From positions 1 through 64,000 of the forward strand of contig CAWAFI010000022.1 in assembly GCA_963781285.1 (NCBI GenBank): 64,000 nt of DNA, read 5' to 3'. The notes beneath the pieces were generated by a model. That model searched no databases and was not told the DNA's origin. It was given only the letters and a program-made list of their open reading frames with translations. Each line of letters opens with the position of its first letter. The first letter of the stretch is position 1. The position numbers and the translations under genes were made by a program. Positions 53,180-63,549 of this stretch are shown here, piece by piece. Source of the DNA: CAIWHR01 sp963781285. Lineage in GTDB: Bacteria > Pseudomonadota > Gammaproteobacteria > Burkholderiales > Casimicrobiaceae.

Positions 53180-53863
53180 CGCATCGTTCCGCGGGCGGCG
53201 GTCGCTTCGGCGTACGCCGCGGCCGCGGCGGCCTGTTCGGCGGCGCGCCGACTCGCGCCATGGCCCGTCGCGACGATCGCGAGGGCCGGAATGCGGCATT
53301 CGATGGTGAAGGTCTGCGCATGCGCCTCGCCCCCCACGGCGGTCACCGCGTATTCGGGCACCGCCGTGCGCCGCGCCTGCAGCCATTCCTGCAGCCTCGT
53401 CTTGGGGTCCTTGCCGAGCGTTGCCGGGTCGAGGCCATCGAGGTCCGCCTCGAAGATCGCTTCGATGACGTCGCGCGCCACCTCGAAGCCGCCGTCGACA
53501 AACACCGCGCCGAAGACCGCTTCGAGCGCGTCGGCGAGGATCGACGGCCTGGTTGCGCCGCCACTCCTTTGCTCGCCCTCGCCCAGCCGGATCGCGTCGC
53601 CGATGCCCGCGCTCGCGCGCGAGTCGCGCCAGCGTGTCGCGGTTGACGAGGTTCGCCCGGACGCGTGAGAGATCGCCTTCGGGGATCTGCGGGAAGCGCT
53701 CGTACAGCGCGACGGCGATGGCGCAGTTGAGCACCGCGTCGCCGACGAACTCGAGCCGCTCGTTGTGGGTTGCACCGAAGCTGCGGTGCGTGAGCGCCTG
53801 TGTCAGGAGCTCCTGCCGCCGAAAGGCGTAACCGAGGCGGTCACGGAACGCGGTAGCGGACAT
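53176..53863 (-). CDS. rnc: ribonuclease III, single-base frameshift
   Basis: RNase III of about 228 residues, which cleaves double-stranded RNA in rRNA processing. The signature NERLEFVGDAVLNCAIAVAL and the N-terminal half are open to LARLARERG. One extra base in the ccc run at 53606-53608 (minus ggg) then shifts the frame. Deleting it restores ERGIGDAIRLGEGEQRSGGA, ILADALEAVFGAVFVDGG with the second catalytic Glu, and the dsRNA-binding domain (DPKTRLQEWLQARRTAVPEY). Because rnc is highly conserved and its neighbours are intact, a sequencing error is likelier than a real mutation. Confidence 0.92.
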
Positions 53864-53889
53864 CCGCGGTAGCGCGAGCGACGGCCCTG

Positions 53890-54255
53890 TCAGCGCGTGG
53901 CCGTTGCGTCGAAATCGAGGAACAGGCTCACGTTGCCGACGAGGTGGAGCTTGCGGGTCCAGCTCACGCTCGCGGTAATGGTGTTGCCTTCCTTGGTTAC
54001 TTCGAGATCGCGCGCGGTCACCGAATCGATGTAGTCGGTGGCAAGGTATCTTTCGAACGTTCTGCGAAGGTCCGCCTGAATGGTGGGGTCCTTGGTCTCG
54101 GCCAGCGTCTTTTCCAGCGATCTCTGCACCGAGTAATACTCGATGTACGCCGGCGTCATCCGCGCGCCCACCACGACGAAGATCACGACCACCGCCGCGA
54201 CCACGAGAAAGCCGACGATCGTCATTCCGCGCTGTTCCGTTCGGAGCAGGTCCAT
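53890..54255 (-). CDS. DUF4845 membrane protein
   Basis: A 121-residue protein with one N-terminal membrane helix (GMTIVGFLVVAAVVVIFVVV) preceded by a pilin-like positive start, followed by a periplasmic part (RMTPAYIEYYSVQRSLEKTL, then ITASVSWTRKLHLVGNVSLF). DUF4845 proteins occupy exactly this site between lepB and rnc in betaproteobacteria and related gammaproteobacteria; function is unknown. The ATG at 54253-54255 has AGGAG at 5-base spacing; an ATG one codon earlier is also possible. Confidence 0.9.
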   Translation of the reverse strand: MDLLRTEQRGMTIVGFLVVAAVVVIFVVVGARMTPAYIEYYSVQRSLEKTLAETKDPTIQADLRRTFERYLATDYIDSVTARDLEVTKEGNTITASVSWTRKLHLVGNVSLFLDFDATATR

Positions 54256-54263
54256 CATTTCTC

Positions 54264-55097
54264 CTATCGTATCCCGCTGCCGACGCGCTTCCAGGCGAAG
54301 CTCGAGATATCGTCCCAGTTGAACCAGATGAAGAATGCCCGGCCGCGGATGTGGTCGTCCGGCACGAACCCCCAGTAGCGGCTGTCGTCGCTGCGGTCGC
54401 GGTTGTCGCCCATCATGAAGTAATGGCCAGGCGGTACCTTGCAGGTGAAGCCGCTGCCATCCGAATTGTAAGCGCAGTTCTCCTTTCCCGGAAACGGGCG
54501 CACCGAGCCCGGGCTCACCGCGGGCAGCACGGGATCGGTCGCAATCTCGTGCTCCTTGGTGCTGTGGCCCGTTTCGACCGTCTCGCCCGACCGCGTCATC
54601 GACTCGAAGCGCAGGCCCTCGACGTAACCGTAGGTGCCATCCGGCTTCACCGGCCACGGCTGGCCGTTCACCGTCAGCCGCTTGTCCTTGTAGGTGACCA
54701 CATCGCCACCTACGCCGACGACGCGCTTGATGAAGTCCTGCGACGGATTCAACGGATAGCGGAACACGACGACATCGCCGCGCTGCGGGTCGGAAAGCGG
54801 CAGGATCTTCTGCTCGACGATCGGCAGGCGCAGGCCGTAGGCGAACTTGTTGACGAGAATGAAATCGCCGACTTCCAGCGTCGGCCGCATCGACGACGAC
54901 GGGATCTTGAACGGCTCGGCGACGAACGAACGCAACGCGAAGACGATCAGCAGCACCGGGAAGAAGCTGCGGGGATACTCGATCCACCACGGTTCCGGCG
55001 CGCCTCGCGGCCGGCGCTTGGCCAAGACGAGATGGTCGGCGAGCGTGACGAGCCCCGTTGCGAGCGTCGCGAGAAACAGGATCAGCGCAAAGTTCAT
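54264..55097 (-). CDS. lepB: signal peptidase I
   Basis: A 277-residue inner-membrane peptidase that removes signal peptides. Two N-terminal helices (ALILFLATLATGLVTLADHL, then FFPVLLIVFALRSFVAEP) precede the catalytic domain. The nucleophile Ser is in KIPSSSMRPTLEVGD, the general-base Lys in DFIKRVVGVGGD, and box E is MMGDNRDRSDDSRYWG. It begins 7 bases after the lepA stop and ends 9 bases before the DUF4845 gene, in one operon. Confidence 0.96.
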   Translation of the reverse strand: MNFALILFLATLATGLVTLADHLVLAKRRPRGAPEPWWIEYPRSFFPVLLIVFALRSFVAEPFKIPSSSMRPTLEVGDFILVNKFAYGLRLPIVEQKILPLSDPQRGDVVVFRYPLNPSQDFIKRVVGVGGDVVTYKDKRLTVNGQPWPVKPDGTYGYVEGLRFESMTRSGETVETGHSTKEHEIATDPVLPAVSPGSVRPFPGKENCAYNSDGSGFTCKVPPGHYFMMGDNRDRSDDSRYWGFVPDDHIRGRAFFIWFNWDDISSFAWKRVGSGIR

Positions 55098-55104
55098 TGT
55101 CGTC

Positions 55105-56898
<1,794 letters not shown>

Positions 56899-56922
56899 GG
56901 TCGGTGCCGGTCCGCGACGCGC

Positions 56923-56952
56923 CAAAACAAAGGGGCACCGGTCAGTGCCCCT
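56923..56952 (-). terminator. rho-independent terminator after the thioredoxin-fold gene
   Basis: Read on the minus strand, an 8-base perfect stem AGGGGCAC / GTGCCCCT with a 6-base loop is followed by TTGTTTT. It lies 52 bases after the thioredoxin-fold gene and just ahead of lepA. Confidence 0.7.
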
Positions 56953-57004
56953 CTACCGTCGCAAAGGTATTGAATTTTACCGGATTTTCGCCGGCAACGC
57001 GACC

Positions 57005-57274
57005 TCAATCGGGCGTTGCTCCGGTATCGGTCAATGCGGCCTCGACCCGCGCGCGGTCGAGCCGGTAATGGCAGAGCGCGATCCAGGCACCGGGCTCGCC
57101 CGCGAAGAGAACCGGCACCTTGTCGCCCCACGCGGCTTCGAGCGCCGCATTCCCTGGCGCATCGATGTCGATCACCTCGAGGCGCGCGCCGCCGGCCGCG
57201 GCGAGCGGCCGCACGGCGTCGAGCATTTCGTCGCACAGGTGACACCAGGCGCGGGTGAGGAGCGTCAGCCTCAT
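57005..57274 (-). CDS. thioredoxin-fold / glutaredoxin-like small protein
   Basis: An 89-residue protein with a thioredoxin fold. The redox pair is in LTLLTRAWCHLCDEMLDAV, close to the N terminus, and a cis-Pro region follows (DKVPVLFAGEPGAW). Proteins of this DUF836 type occur between mucD and lepA in many beta- and gammaproteobacteria, matching the context. Start ATG 57272-57274. A terminator hairpin follows, so it closes the rpoE-rse-mucD transcript. Confidence 0.85.
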   Translation of the reverse strand: MRLTLLTRAWCHLCDEMLDAVRPLAAAGGARLEVIDIDAPGNAALEAAWGDKVPVLFAGEPGAWIALCHYRLDRARVEAALTDTGATPD

Positions 57275-57300
57275 CGCGCGCCCGCGGTCATTCCGCGGCC

Positions 57301-58752
57301 TTATTCGCCGCCGTTGTTGATCTTCAGCGTCGAGAAGAATTCCTGCTCGCCGCGCTTGAGGCGCAGCGTCACCGAGGCACCCTTGTCGAGCTTCGAGAGG
57401 AGCCCGTTCACCTGCTCGGCGGAGCGGGCATCGGTGGTCTGGCCGCGGTTCACGATCGCGAGGATCACATCGCCGGGCTGGACGTTGCCGCGCACGGTAC
57501 CGGTCACGTCCTCGACCAGAACGCCTGCCTTGATCTCGAGCTCCTTCTTCTGCTCTTCGGTGAGATCGGACAGCACGAGGCCCATCCGGTTCGGCTTGGC
57601 CTTTTCCTTCGGCATCGGACCGCCGCGGCGTGGCGGCGTCCCCGCGGATTCCTCCTTGATCTCCGCCACTGTGACCGCGAGGTCGCGCGGCGCACCCTTG
57701 CGCCACACGGTCAGCGTGATCTTGGTGCCCGGCTTGATCGCGGTGATGATCCGCGGCAGCTCGCTCGACGAGCGTACGTCGCGGCCGTCGACCTTGATGA
57801 TGATGTCGCCGGCCTCGACGCCGCCCTTTTCCGCCGGGCCGCTCTTTTCGACCGAGTTCACCAGCGCGCCGCCGGGCTTGGCGAGCCCGAACGCTTCGGC
57901 GGTCTCCTTGCCGACCTCCTGGATCTGCACACCGATACGACCACGCGTGACCTTGCCCTTCTCCTTGATCTGGTTGGCGGCATTCATCGCGATGTCGATG
58001 GGGACCGCGAACGACAGTCCCATGTAGCCGCCCGTCCGCGAAAAGATCAGCGAGTTGATGCCGACGACCTCACCCTTGAGATTGAACAGCGGGCCGCCCG
58101 AGTTGCCAGGATTGACCGCGGCGTCGGTCTGAATGTACGGGACGAGGTTCTCCTGCGGGAGGTCGCGGCCCTTGCCACTGACAATCCCCGCGGTCATCGT
58201 GTTCTCGAGCCCGAACGGCTTGCCGATCGCAACCACCCATTCGCCGACCTTGAGCTTCTCGGGATCGCCGATCGTGACCTTCGGCAGGTCTTTCGCTTCG
58301 ATCTTCAAGAGCGCGACGTCCGTGCGTTTGTCGAAGCCGATCACCTTGGCCTTGAATTCGCGCTTGTCGGAAAGCTTGACGTTGACCTCGTCCGCGCCGT
58401 CGACGACGTGGGCGTTGGTCACGAGATAACCGTCGCTCGCAATGATGAAGCCGGAGCCGACCGACTGCTGGTCGAATTCGCGCTCCGGCGCACCGCGCCG
58501 CGGAATCTGCCCGAAGCGGCGGAAGAACTCGTAGAACGGATCATCCTCGGAGAGCTCCGGAAAGCGCGAGCGCTTGACCTTCTGCGTCACGTCGATGCTG
58601 ACGACGGTCGCGCCCTGCTTTTCGAAGAGTTCGGTGAAGTCGGGAAGGCCGGCCGCGCGGCTCTGTGCGGTGGCGGCGGGAACGGCCACGACCACCTGAA
58701 CGGCGAGCGCCGCGGCAAAGGCCGCGAAGAGACAGCGATTGCGGGACATCAT
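57301..58752 (-). CDS. mucD: periplasmic serine endoprotease of the Do/MucD family
   Basis: A 483-residue HtrA protease that degrades misfolded envelope proteins and restrains the sigma-E response. Signal peptide in the first ~29 residues (FAAALAVQVVVAVPAATAQ). The triad is His in LVTNAHVVDGADEV, Asp in KRTDVALLKIEAKDLP and Ser in TDAAVNPGNSGGPLFNLKGE. Two PDZ domains follow (GRIGVQIQEVGKETAEAFGL; LVEDVTGTVRGNVQPGDVIL). Placement directly after rseB identifies it as MucD/DegP of the rpoE cluster. Confidence 0.95.
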   Translation of the reverse strand: MMSRNRCLFAAFAAALAVQVVVAVPAATAQSRAAGLPDFTELFEKQGATVVSIDVTQKVKRSRFPELSEDDPFYEFFRRFGQIPRRGAPEREFDQQSVGSGFIIASDGYLVTNAHVVDGADEVNVKLSDKREFKAKVIGFDKRTDVALLKIEAKDLPKVTIGDPEKLKVGEWVVAIGKPFGLENTMTAGIVSGKGRDLPQENLVPYIQTDAAVNPGNSGGPLFNLKGEVVGINSLIFSRTGGYMGLSFAVPIDIAMNAANQIKEKGKVTRGRIGVQIQEVGKETAEAFGLAKPGGALVNSVEKSGPAEKGGVEAGDIIIKVDGRDVRSSSELPRIITAIKPGTKITLTVWRKGAPRDLAVTVAEIKEESAGTPPRRGGPMPKEKAKPNRMGLVLSDLTEEQKKELEIKAGVLVEDVTGTVRGNVQPGDVILAIVNRGQTTDARSAEQVNGLLSKLDKGASVTLRLKRGEQEFFSTLKINNGGE

Positions 58753-58802
58753 GGGTAGTGGCCTCGAACGAGACGATGGACGACGGAAACGTGTCGGGCG
58801 CG

Positions 58803-59807
58803 TCAGCGACGCGCGACGGATTGTGCGATCTGGCGGAGGGTGACGGCCGGCGCTTCGCCGAGGACCGTGACCACATGATCGTCGAACTGGCGGACGTAGA
58901 CGTTGACGCCGCCCTGCTGCAAAAGACCTGTCGGATGGACGGTACCGTCCGCTGGCTCGACGAAGACGGAGACGGCGACGAGGCTGTCCGAGTAGACGAG
59001 ATGCGCGACCGGCGCCCGCTTGCCGCGCAGGTCACGGTAGCCCTCTACGACCTTCGAGAAGCCCGGCGGAACCCGGTTCGCGACCCAGCCCGTCTCCCTT
59101 GCGTCGCCATCGCGCACACCGGCGTCACGCACGCGCCACTCCGGCGGTGCTGCCGTCCAGGAGGGCCGCACCATGTCGGCGTCGATCTTCGCGCCGATCG
59201 TGATGTCGGTGAACGAAAACTGCTCGACCGGCACGCCGCGCTCGTCGAAGATGTGCGCCTTGAGCACGAGCCCCGTCGCGACGTCGGCCCAGAACTTGTG
59301 ACCGTAGCGCAACCCATCCTTCGGCTCGAAGACCCACGCCTGCGCGTCGAGACCGGCGACGCGGTCGGTCTCGGCACGGCGCAGGTCGTAGAACTCGGCG
59401 AGCGCCTTTTGTTGCGGTACCGACAGCGACGGAAACGCGTTGCGAAACGTCTGCGGCTCGATGCGGACAACCTTTGCGTCCGGATAGTAGCACCGGGCCT
59501 CGCCGTTGCTGCGGATCACTTCGCGCGGTGGACCCTCAAGGCTCACCAGTTTCTCGAATTCGCGGCCGGTGTCGTTCCAATGCACGAGGCGCGAGCTTTC
59601 GACTCGACCACCGCGTTGATAGACGACTGTCCCAACGTAATTGAGCTGTCGTGCGGCCGTCGCTGCCCGCGCGAGCCAGACGGCCGCATCCTCCGCGGAC
59701 GCGGGTATCTGCACGAGCGAGGCAAGCGCGAGTGCCGCGAGCCCTGCGCGCGCCTTGCGGCGCGGGCGCGAAGCTCCTGCGGGGGATGCGTCAGCAGCTG
59801 CCCTCAT
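58803..59807 (-). CDS. rseB: sigma-E regulatory protein RseB/MucB
   Basis: A 334-residue periplasmic protein that shields the anti-sigma factor RseA from proteolysis and senses misplaced lipids or lipopolysaccharide. After a basic start and signal peptide (AGLAALALASLVQIPASA) comes the large LolA-like domain (AATAARQLNYVGTVVYQRGG, HWNDTGREFEKLVSLEGPPR). The small C-terminal domain is also present (HLVYSDSLVAVSVFVEP, VTVLGEAPAVTLRQIAQSV). GGAG lies 5 bases before the ATG. It lies between rseA and mucD. Confidence 0.94.
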   Translation of the reverse strand: MRAAADASPAGASRPRRKARAGLAALALASLVQIPASAEDAAVWLARAATAARQLNYVGTVVYQRGGRVESSRLVHWNDTGREFEKLVSLEGPPREVIRSNGEARCYYPDAKVVRIEPQTFRNAFPSLSVPQQKALAEFYDLRRAETDRVAGLDAQAWVFEPKDGLRYGHKFWADVATGLVLKAHIFDERGVPVEQFSFTDITIGAKIDADMVRPSWTAAPPEWRVRDAGVRDGDARETGWVANRVPPGFSKVVEGYRDLRGKRAPVAHLVYSDSLVAVSVFVEPADGTVHPTGLLQQGGVNVYVRQFDDHVVTVLGEAPAVTLRQIAQSVARR

Positions 59808-59831
59808 CGCTTCTCCGCGCCAGCATGCAGG

Positions 59832-60329
59832 TCAGGGACGCGCATCGGGGGCAGGCGCCAGTGCCGCGCGAAAGTTGGGGACATACGCCTGGATCTGCGT
59901 GGTCGGCGCGTACTCGCGATGGGCGAGCAGGTAGTCGGCCGGCACCGACGGCGGCCGGACCCGCGCTGCGCTTACCGCGGCCGCCTCGCGCGCCTTGGCC
60001 ATGGTGGTCGACGGCGAATCGAAAGTCGCGAGCGCGACCCAGCCAACGACCGCCACCGCGGCGACCGTTGCAGCGGCCGCCCACGCGAGCGGTAACGGCC
60101 GGTTGCGTCGCGGGCTCGGCGCCAACACGGCCGGCTCGGCGGCAAGGCGCGCCGCGAAACGCACGGCAAATCCCGACGATGGCGCACCCGAATCGCGCAG
60201 TGCATCGCCGATCACGTGATAGCAGACCCAGGTGGTCATCGCGTCGCCGCTGCGTAGCCGGCTGCATACGGCGTCGACCTCGCCGTCGGGGAGCTCGCCG
60301 TCCATCAGGCGCGAAATATCGTCGCTCAT
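59832..60329 (-). CDS. rseA: anti-sigma-E factor RseA/MucA
   Basis: A 165-residue membrane anti-sigma factor. The cytoplasmic part binds sigma-E (DDISRLMDGELPDGEVDAVC, TTWVCYHVIGDALRDSG). One membrane helix follows (PLAWAAAATVAAVAVVGWVA), then an Ala/Pro-rich periplasmic tail that RseB would hold (DYLLAHREYAPTTQIQAYVP). The ATG at 60327-60329 overlaps the rpoE stop (TGATG), giving coupled translation; a Met two codons earlier is also possible. Confidence 0.93.
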   Translation of the reverse strand: MSDDISRLMDGELPDGEVDAVCSRLRSGDAMTTWVCYHVIGDALRDSGAPSSGFAVRFAARLAAEPAVLAPSPRRNRPLPLAWAAAATVAAVAVVGWVALATFDSPSTTMAKAREAAAVSAARVRPPSVPADYLLAHREYAPTTQIQAYVPNFRAALAPAPDARP

Positions 60330-60928
60330 CACCATCTCCGGTTCTCTTCGGTCCCCAGCAACGGCCGCAATTCCGTTGCGATCGCTTCGCGCGCGCGGAA
60401 GATCCGTGAGCGCACTGTCCCGATTGGACAGTTCATGACATTGGCAATCTCTTCGTAACTCAGTCCCTCGATCTCGCGCAAAGTGATCGCGGTCCGCAAG
60501 TCCTCGGGCAGCGCATCCACCGCCCGGTTGACGACGGCTGCGATCTGCTTGCCGTGCAACTCGCCCTCCGGCGTGTTCGCGTCGCGCAGCGCATCGGCCT
60601 CTTCGAAATTTTCCGCTTCCTCGTTGTCGAACCCGGTCGACGTCGGGGCACGGCGTCCCAACGCCACCAGATAGTTCTTTGCCGTGTTGATCGCGATCCG
60701 GTACAGCCACGTATAGAAGGCGCTGTCGCCACGGAAGCTTGGCAGCGCCCGGTACGCCTTGATGAAGGCTTCCTGCGTCACGTCCTCGACCTCCGCCGGG
60801 TCACGCACCAACCGCGACAGGAGCCGCGAGAGCTTCCGCTGGTACTTCTGCACCAGCAGCTCGTATGCCCGCTTGTCGCCACGCTGCGCGCGCTCGACGA
60901 GCTGCTGATCGACCTCGCGATCACCCAT
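60329..60928 (-). CDS. rpoE: RNA polymerase sigma factor RpoE (AlgU type)
   Basis: A 199-residue ECF sigma factor for envelope stress. Region 2 contains VEDVTQEAFIKAYRALPSFR and DSAFYTWLYRIAINTAKNYL. Region 4 contains LPEDLRTAITLREIEGLSYE then IANVMNCPIGTVRSRIFRAR. Start ATG 60926-60928 with AGGGA upstream. It heads the rpoE-rseA-rseB-mucD operon. A sigma-E-type promoter lies 125 bases upstream, so it should activate its own transcription. Confidence 0.96.
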   Translation of the reverse strand: MGDREVDQQLVERAQRGDKRAYELLVQKYQRKLSRLLSRLVRDPAEVEDVTQEAFIKAYRALPSFRGDSAFYTWLYRIAINTAKNYLVALGRRAPTSTGFDNEEAENFEEADALRDANTPEGELHGKQIAAVVNRAVDALPEDLRTAITLREIEGLSYEEIANVMNCPIGTVRSRIFRAREAIATELRPLLGTEENRRW

Positions 60929-61052
60929 CGAGTCCCTGGTTCATCGTTGTTATCCCCGCCGAACAGCGAGTGCGGTAGCCGGCTTTCTGCTCCAACGCCC
61001 CCGACCCCGAGCAGCGCCTCTCCGGGGGGTTATCGCGGCTCACGCTTGCACC

Positions 61053-61080
61053 AACAGACCGTTCACGACGCAGTAAGTTC
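61053..61080 (-). promoter_or_regulatory. sigma-E-type promoter of rpoE
   Basis: On the minus strand TGAACTT (GAACTT at 61075-61080) is followed after 16 bases by TCTGTT (61053-61058). This agrees with the sigma-E consensus GGAACTT-N16-TCTGA at nearly every position and is placed correctly for autoregulation. Confidence 0.7.
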
Positions 61081-61094
61081 ACTCGGACGCGTGG

Positions 61095-62192
61095 TTATTC
61101 GGCATGCGCGGTCGCGCCCAATGGCGATCTGCTTGCCTTGTCCAGTACAAGCGTCGGCCGTACATGCCCGGTCGCAATACCACGATAGTTTCGGACGACT
61201 TGCTCCCGCCACTCGCCGAGTTCGTCGCGCTGGCGGGAATCGAGGAGACCGACCTGGTCGAGAGCCGCCACCGTCGCCGGGTGCAGGCCGCGCTTCGCGC
61301 CGTCGACGACCTTGACCACGATGCCCAGTCCCTTGCTCCGAATACCGATCGCCTGGACGCCTTCGGCGCCGATCTTGGTCACCCAATCGCCGCGACCTGC
61401 CCGCATCAGCGCCAGATCGTTGCGCCGTTCACCGGAGACCATTTCGGGGTGCCTGGTCATCGCGTCGGCAAGAATCTGCGGCGCTCGCCCGTATACGGGG
61501 TCATCCCGGTCCATCGCGAGCCTGGCGAATGCCTGCGCCAGCCGCGCGAGCGGCAGCGCGTAGTTCGGTGCCGAGCAACCGTCGATGCCGGCGACGAGAT
61601 CCGTCTCCACGGTGCCCGTGAAGTGAGCGACCGCGCGGCGAATCGCCTGCTGGAGCGGATGGTCGAACGCGAGATAGTTCGCCTTCGGTAGCCCGCACTG
61701 GACACAATACGCGAGCATCCCGCTGTGCTTTCCCGAACAGTTGTGCGCGAGCGGCGAGTACGGGGGCGGCGGCGGAACTTCGCCGCGCGCGTCGAAGTAA
61801 CCCGGTGCGTGGGTCCCGCATTGCAGATCGTCCACCGCATTGCCGGCCTTGGCGAGCATGTCGGCCACTGCTGCCACGTGCCGCGGCTCGCCCGAATGAC
61901 TCGCGCAGAGCAGAGCAACCTGCTCCGGCGTGTAGCGAAAGCGTTCGATGCCGCCGCCCGCGACGAACGGCATCGCCTGAAAAGGTTTGAGCGCGCTGCG
62001 CGTGGGCGTGAGGTAGTGCGGGTCGCCCGCCGCGTAGAGCAGGTTGCCGTCGCGATCGACGACGGCGACCGAGCCGTAATGGACAGCGTCGATCGCGTTG
62101 CCGCGGGTCACCGCGGTGAGCGGAACATGCGGTGGGGCGGCATGGCCTGACGCGGCGGCAGGTGGCCGTGCGGCAGTGGGCTCGTTGGGCAT
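61095..62192 (-). CDS. ansA: L-asparaginase II (AnsA, thermolabile type)
   Basis: A 365-residue asparaginase of the Rhizobium etli type (PF06089), unrelated to the E. coli AnsA/AnsB fold. Conserved pieces are RSALKPFQAMPFVAGGGIER, LCASHSGEPRHVAAVADML, the Cys-rich LQCGTHAPGY, the motif HNCSGKHSGMLAYCV and AGIDGCSAPNYALPLARLAQ, with the Ser-Lys pairs expected for catalysis. It hydrolyses asparagine to aspartate and ammonia. There is no signal peptide. It stands alone upstream of rpoE; its first ~20 residues are low complexity, so translation might begin later. Confidence 0.9.
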   Translation of the reverse strand: MPNEPTAARPPAAASGHAAPPHVPLTAVTRGNAIDAVHYGSVAVVDRDGNLLYAAGDPHYLTPTRSALKPFQAMPFVAGGGIERFRYTPEQVALLCASHSGEPRHVAAVADMLAKAGNAVDDLQCGTHAPGYFDARGEVPPPPPYSPLAHNCSGKHSGMLAYCVQCGLPKANYLAFDHPLQQAIRRAVAHFTGTVETDLVAGIDGCSAPNYALPLARLAQAFARLAMDRDDPVYGRAPQILADAMTRHPEMVSGERRNDLALMRAGRGDWVTKIGAEGVQAIGIRSKGLGIVVKVVDGAKRGLHPATVAALDQVGLLDSRQRDELGEWREQVVRNYRGIATGHVRPTLVLDKASRSPLGATAHAE

Positions 62193-62278
62193 GAGCGGAC
62201 GGGGGTCGACAAATATTCATTATCGCGCAACACCGCCGTCCTCCCTAAATGGTCCCTGGCACGACCGCCACCGCGGCA

Positions 62279-63462
62279 TCATCGGCGACGTCGAAGCGCC
62301 GTCGCGGCAACCAGGCCGACCGCCACCAAGAGCGCGAACAACGCGACCGGTCGGCCCACGGGCACCTCGGTCGGCCCCGCGAGCGGCACACAGGAGAATG
62401 AAGCCGGCGGCGTGTAGCGGTACGATTCCGGTAGCCACCGAAACCCGAGCGTGATGCTTTCGAGGCCACCCGCGATCAGCGCATCGCCGTCGGCGAGCCG
62501 GAGGACCGTCGTGAGCGAACGTCCCGCCGGCAGGACGGAGACGGTCGTCCACGCATTGGTGCGACTCTCATAGGTTTCGACGTTGCCGACAGAACCGATC
62601 GGAAGCGGCAGAATCCCTCCCACGGCAAGCACTGCGCACCCCGCGAGCGCCGTTGCCGCGGCGCCGCCGCGCGGGAGCGGCAGTCCCGGCATGGCGATCC
62701 ACGCATTGGTGGCAGGATCATAGCCCATCACCGCGTCGCCGACGACGAGCACGCGCCCATTGGCGAGCAGCGCGGCGGCGTTCACGCCAAGCGCCGCAGG
62801 CAGAGGCCCGGTCGGCGACCAACTGTCGGCAACCGGGTCGTATAGCTCGGCCGATGCGAGGGACACGCTGGCCGTCGAAAGGCCGCCGGCGACGAGCACC
62901 TTGCCCGACGGGAGCCGCGTTGCACTATGCCGCTCGCGGGGAATCGTCATCGCCGTCCCCGGCGCCCAACCGTTGGTCGACGGCATATAGATCTCGGTGG
63001 CAGCAATGCCTGTCCCCCCGTCACCAACACACGCCCGTCGTCGAGCGTGGTCGCGGCATGGAAGCGCCGCGGCGTCGACAGCGATCCGGCGGCACTCCAG
63101 GCGTTGGACACCGGATCGTAGATTTCCGCGGAAGGCTCGTTGATTCCAACAGTCGGCGCGTACCCGCTGACGGCAAGCACCCTTCCCGACGCCAATCGCG
63201 CGAGCGGAAAATCGATTCGCGGCGCGGCGAGCGGCGCACCGGCGCTCCATGCATCCGCCACCGGATCGTAGAGCACCGTGCTCGAGCTCACCGCGAGCGT
63301 TTGGCCGATGCCGCCGGCGAAAAGAACCCTGCCGTCGGCGAGCACGACAGCACCGTGGTCACTGCGCGGCGTCGGTAACGCCGCCGCGGCGCGCAGTTGC
63401 GCGTCCGCGTCCACCGCCCAAAGCGTGGCACAAAGAAGGGCCACCGGCCCGATCGTTCGCAT
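62279..63462 (-). CDS. secreted kelch-repeat protein with C-terminal membrane anchor, single-base frameshift
   Basis: An exported beta-propeller protein of about 394 residues. Signal peptide MRTIGPVALLCATLWAVDAD; start ATG 63460-63462 with AGGGGAG upstream. Kelch-type repeats of about 50 residues follow (PRSDHGAVVLADGRVLFAGG, PRRFHAATTLDDGRVLVTGG, RHSATRLPSGKVLVAGG). The frame shifts at the six-C run 63014-63019; one more base restores VTGGTGIAATEIY. The C terminus has a proline-rich linker, a hydrophobic helix (ALFALLVAVGLVAATALRRR) and arginines, as in sortase-like CTERM proteins though no named sorting motif is seen. Ligand unknown. Confidence 0.8.
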
Positions 63463-63549
63463 CGACACTCCCCTGGTCGTCGCGGTCGCGGACTGTGCGC
63501 CGCTCCGTCTGCGTAAGCGATGCCGCAGACCCGGCGATCGAATTCCCGG

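Noticed and set aside
56923..56952. Hairpin as a terminator for the plus strand
   Set aside because: The plus strand has no T tract after the stem (it reads CTACCGTCG), and no plus-strand gene ends there.
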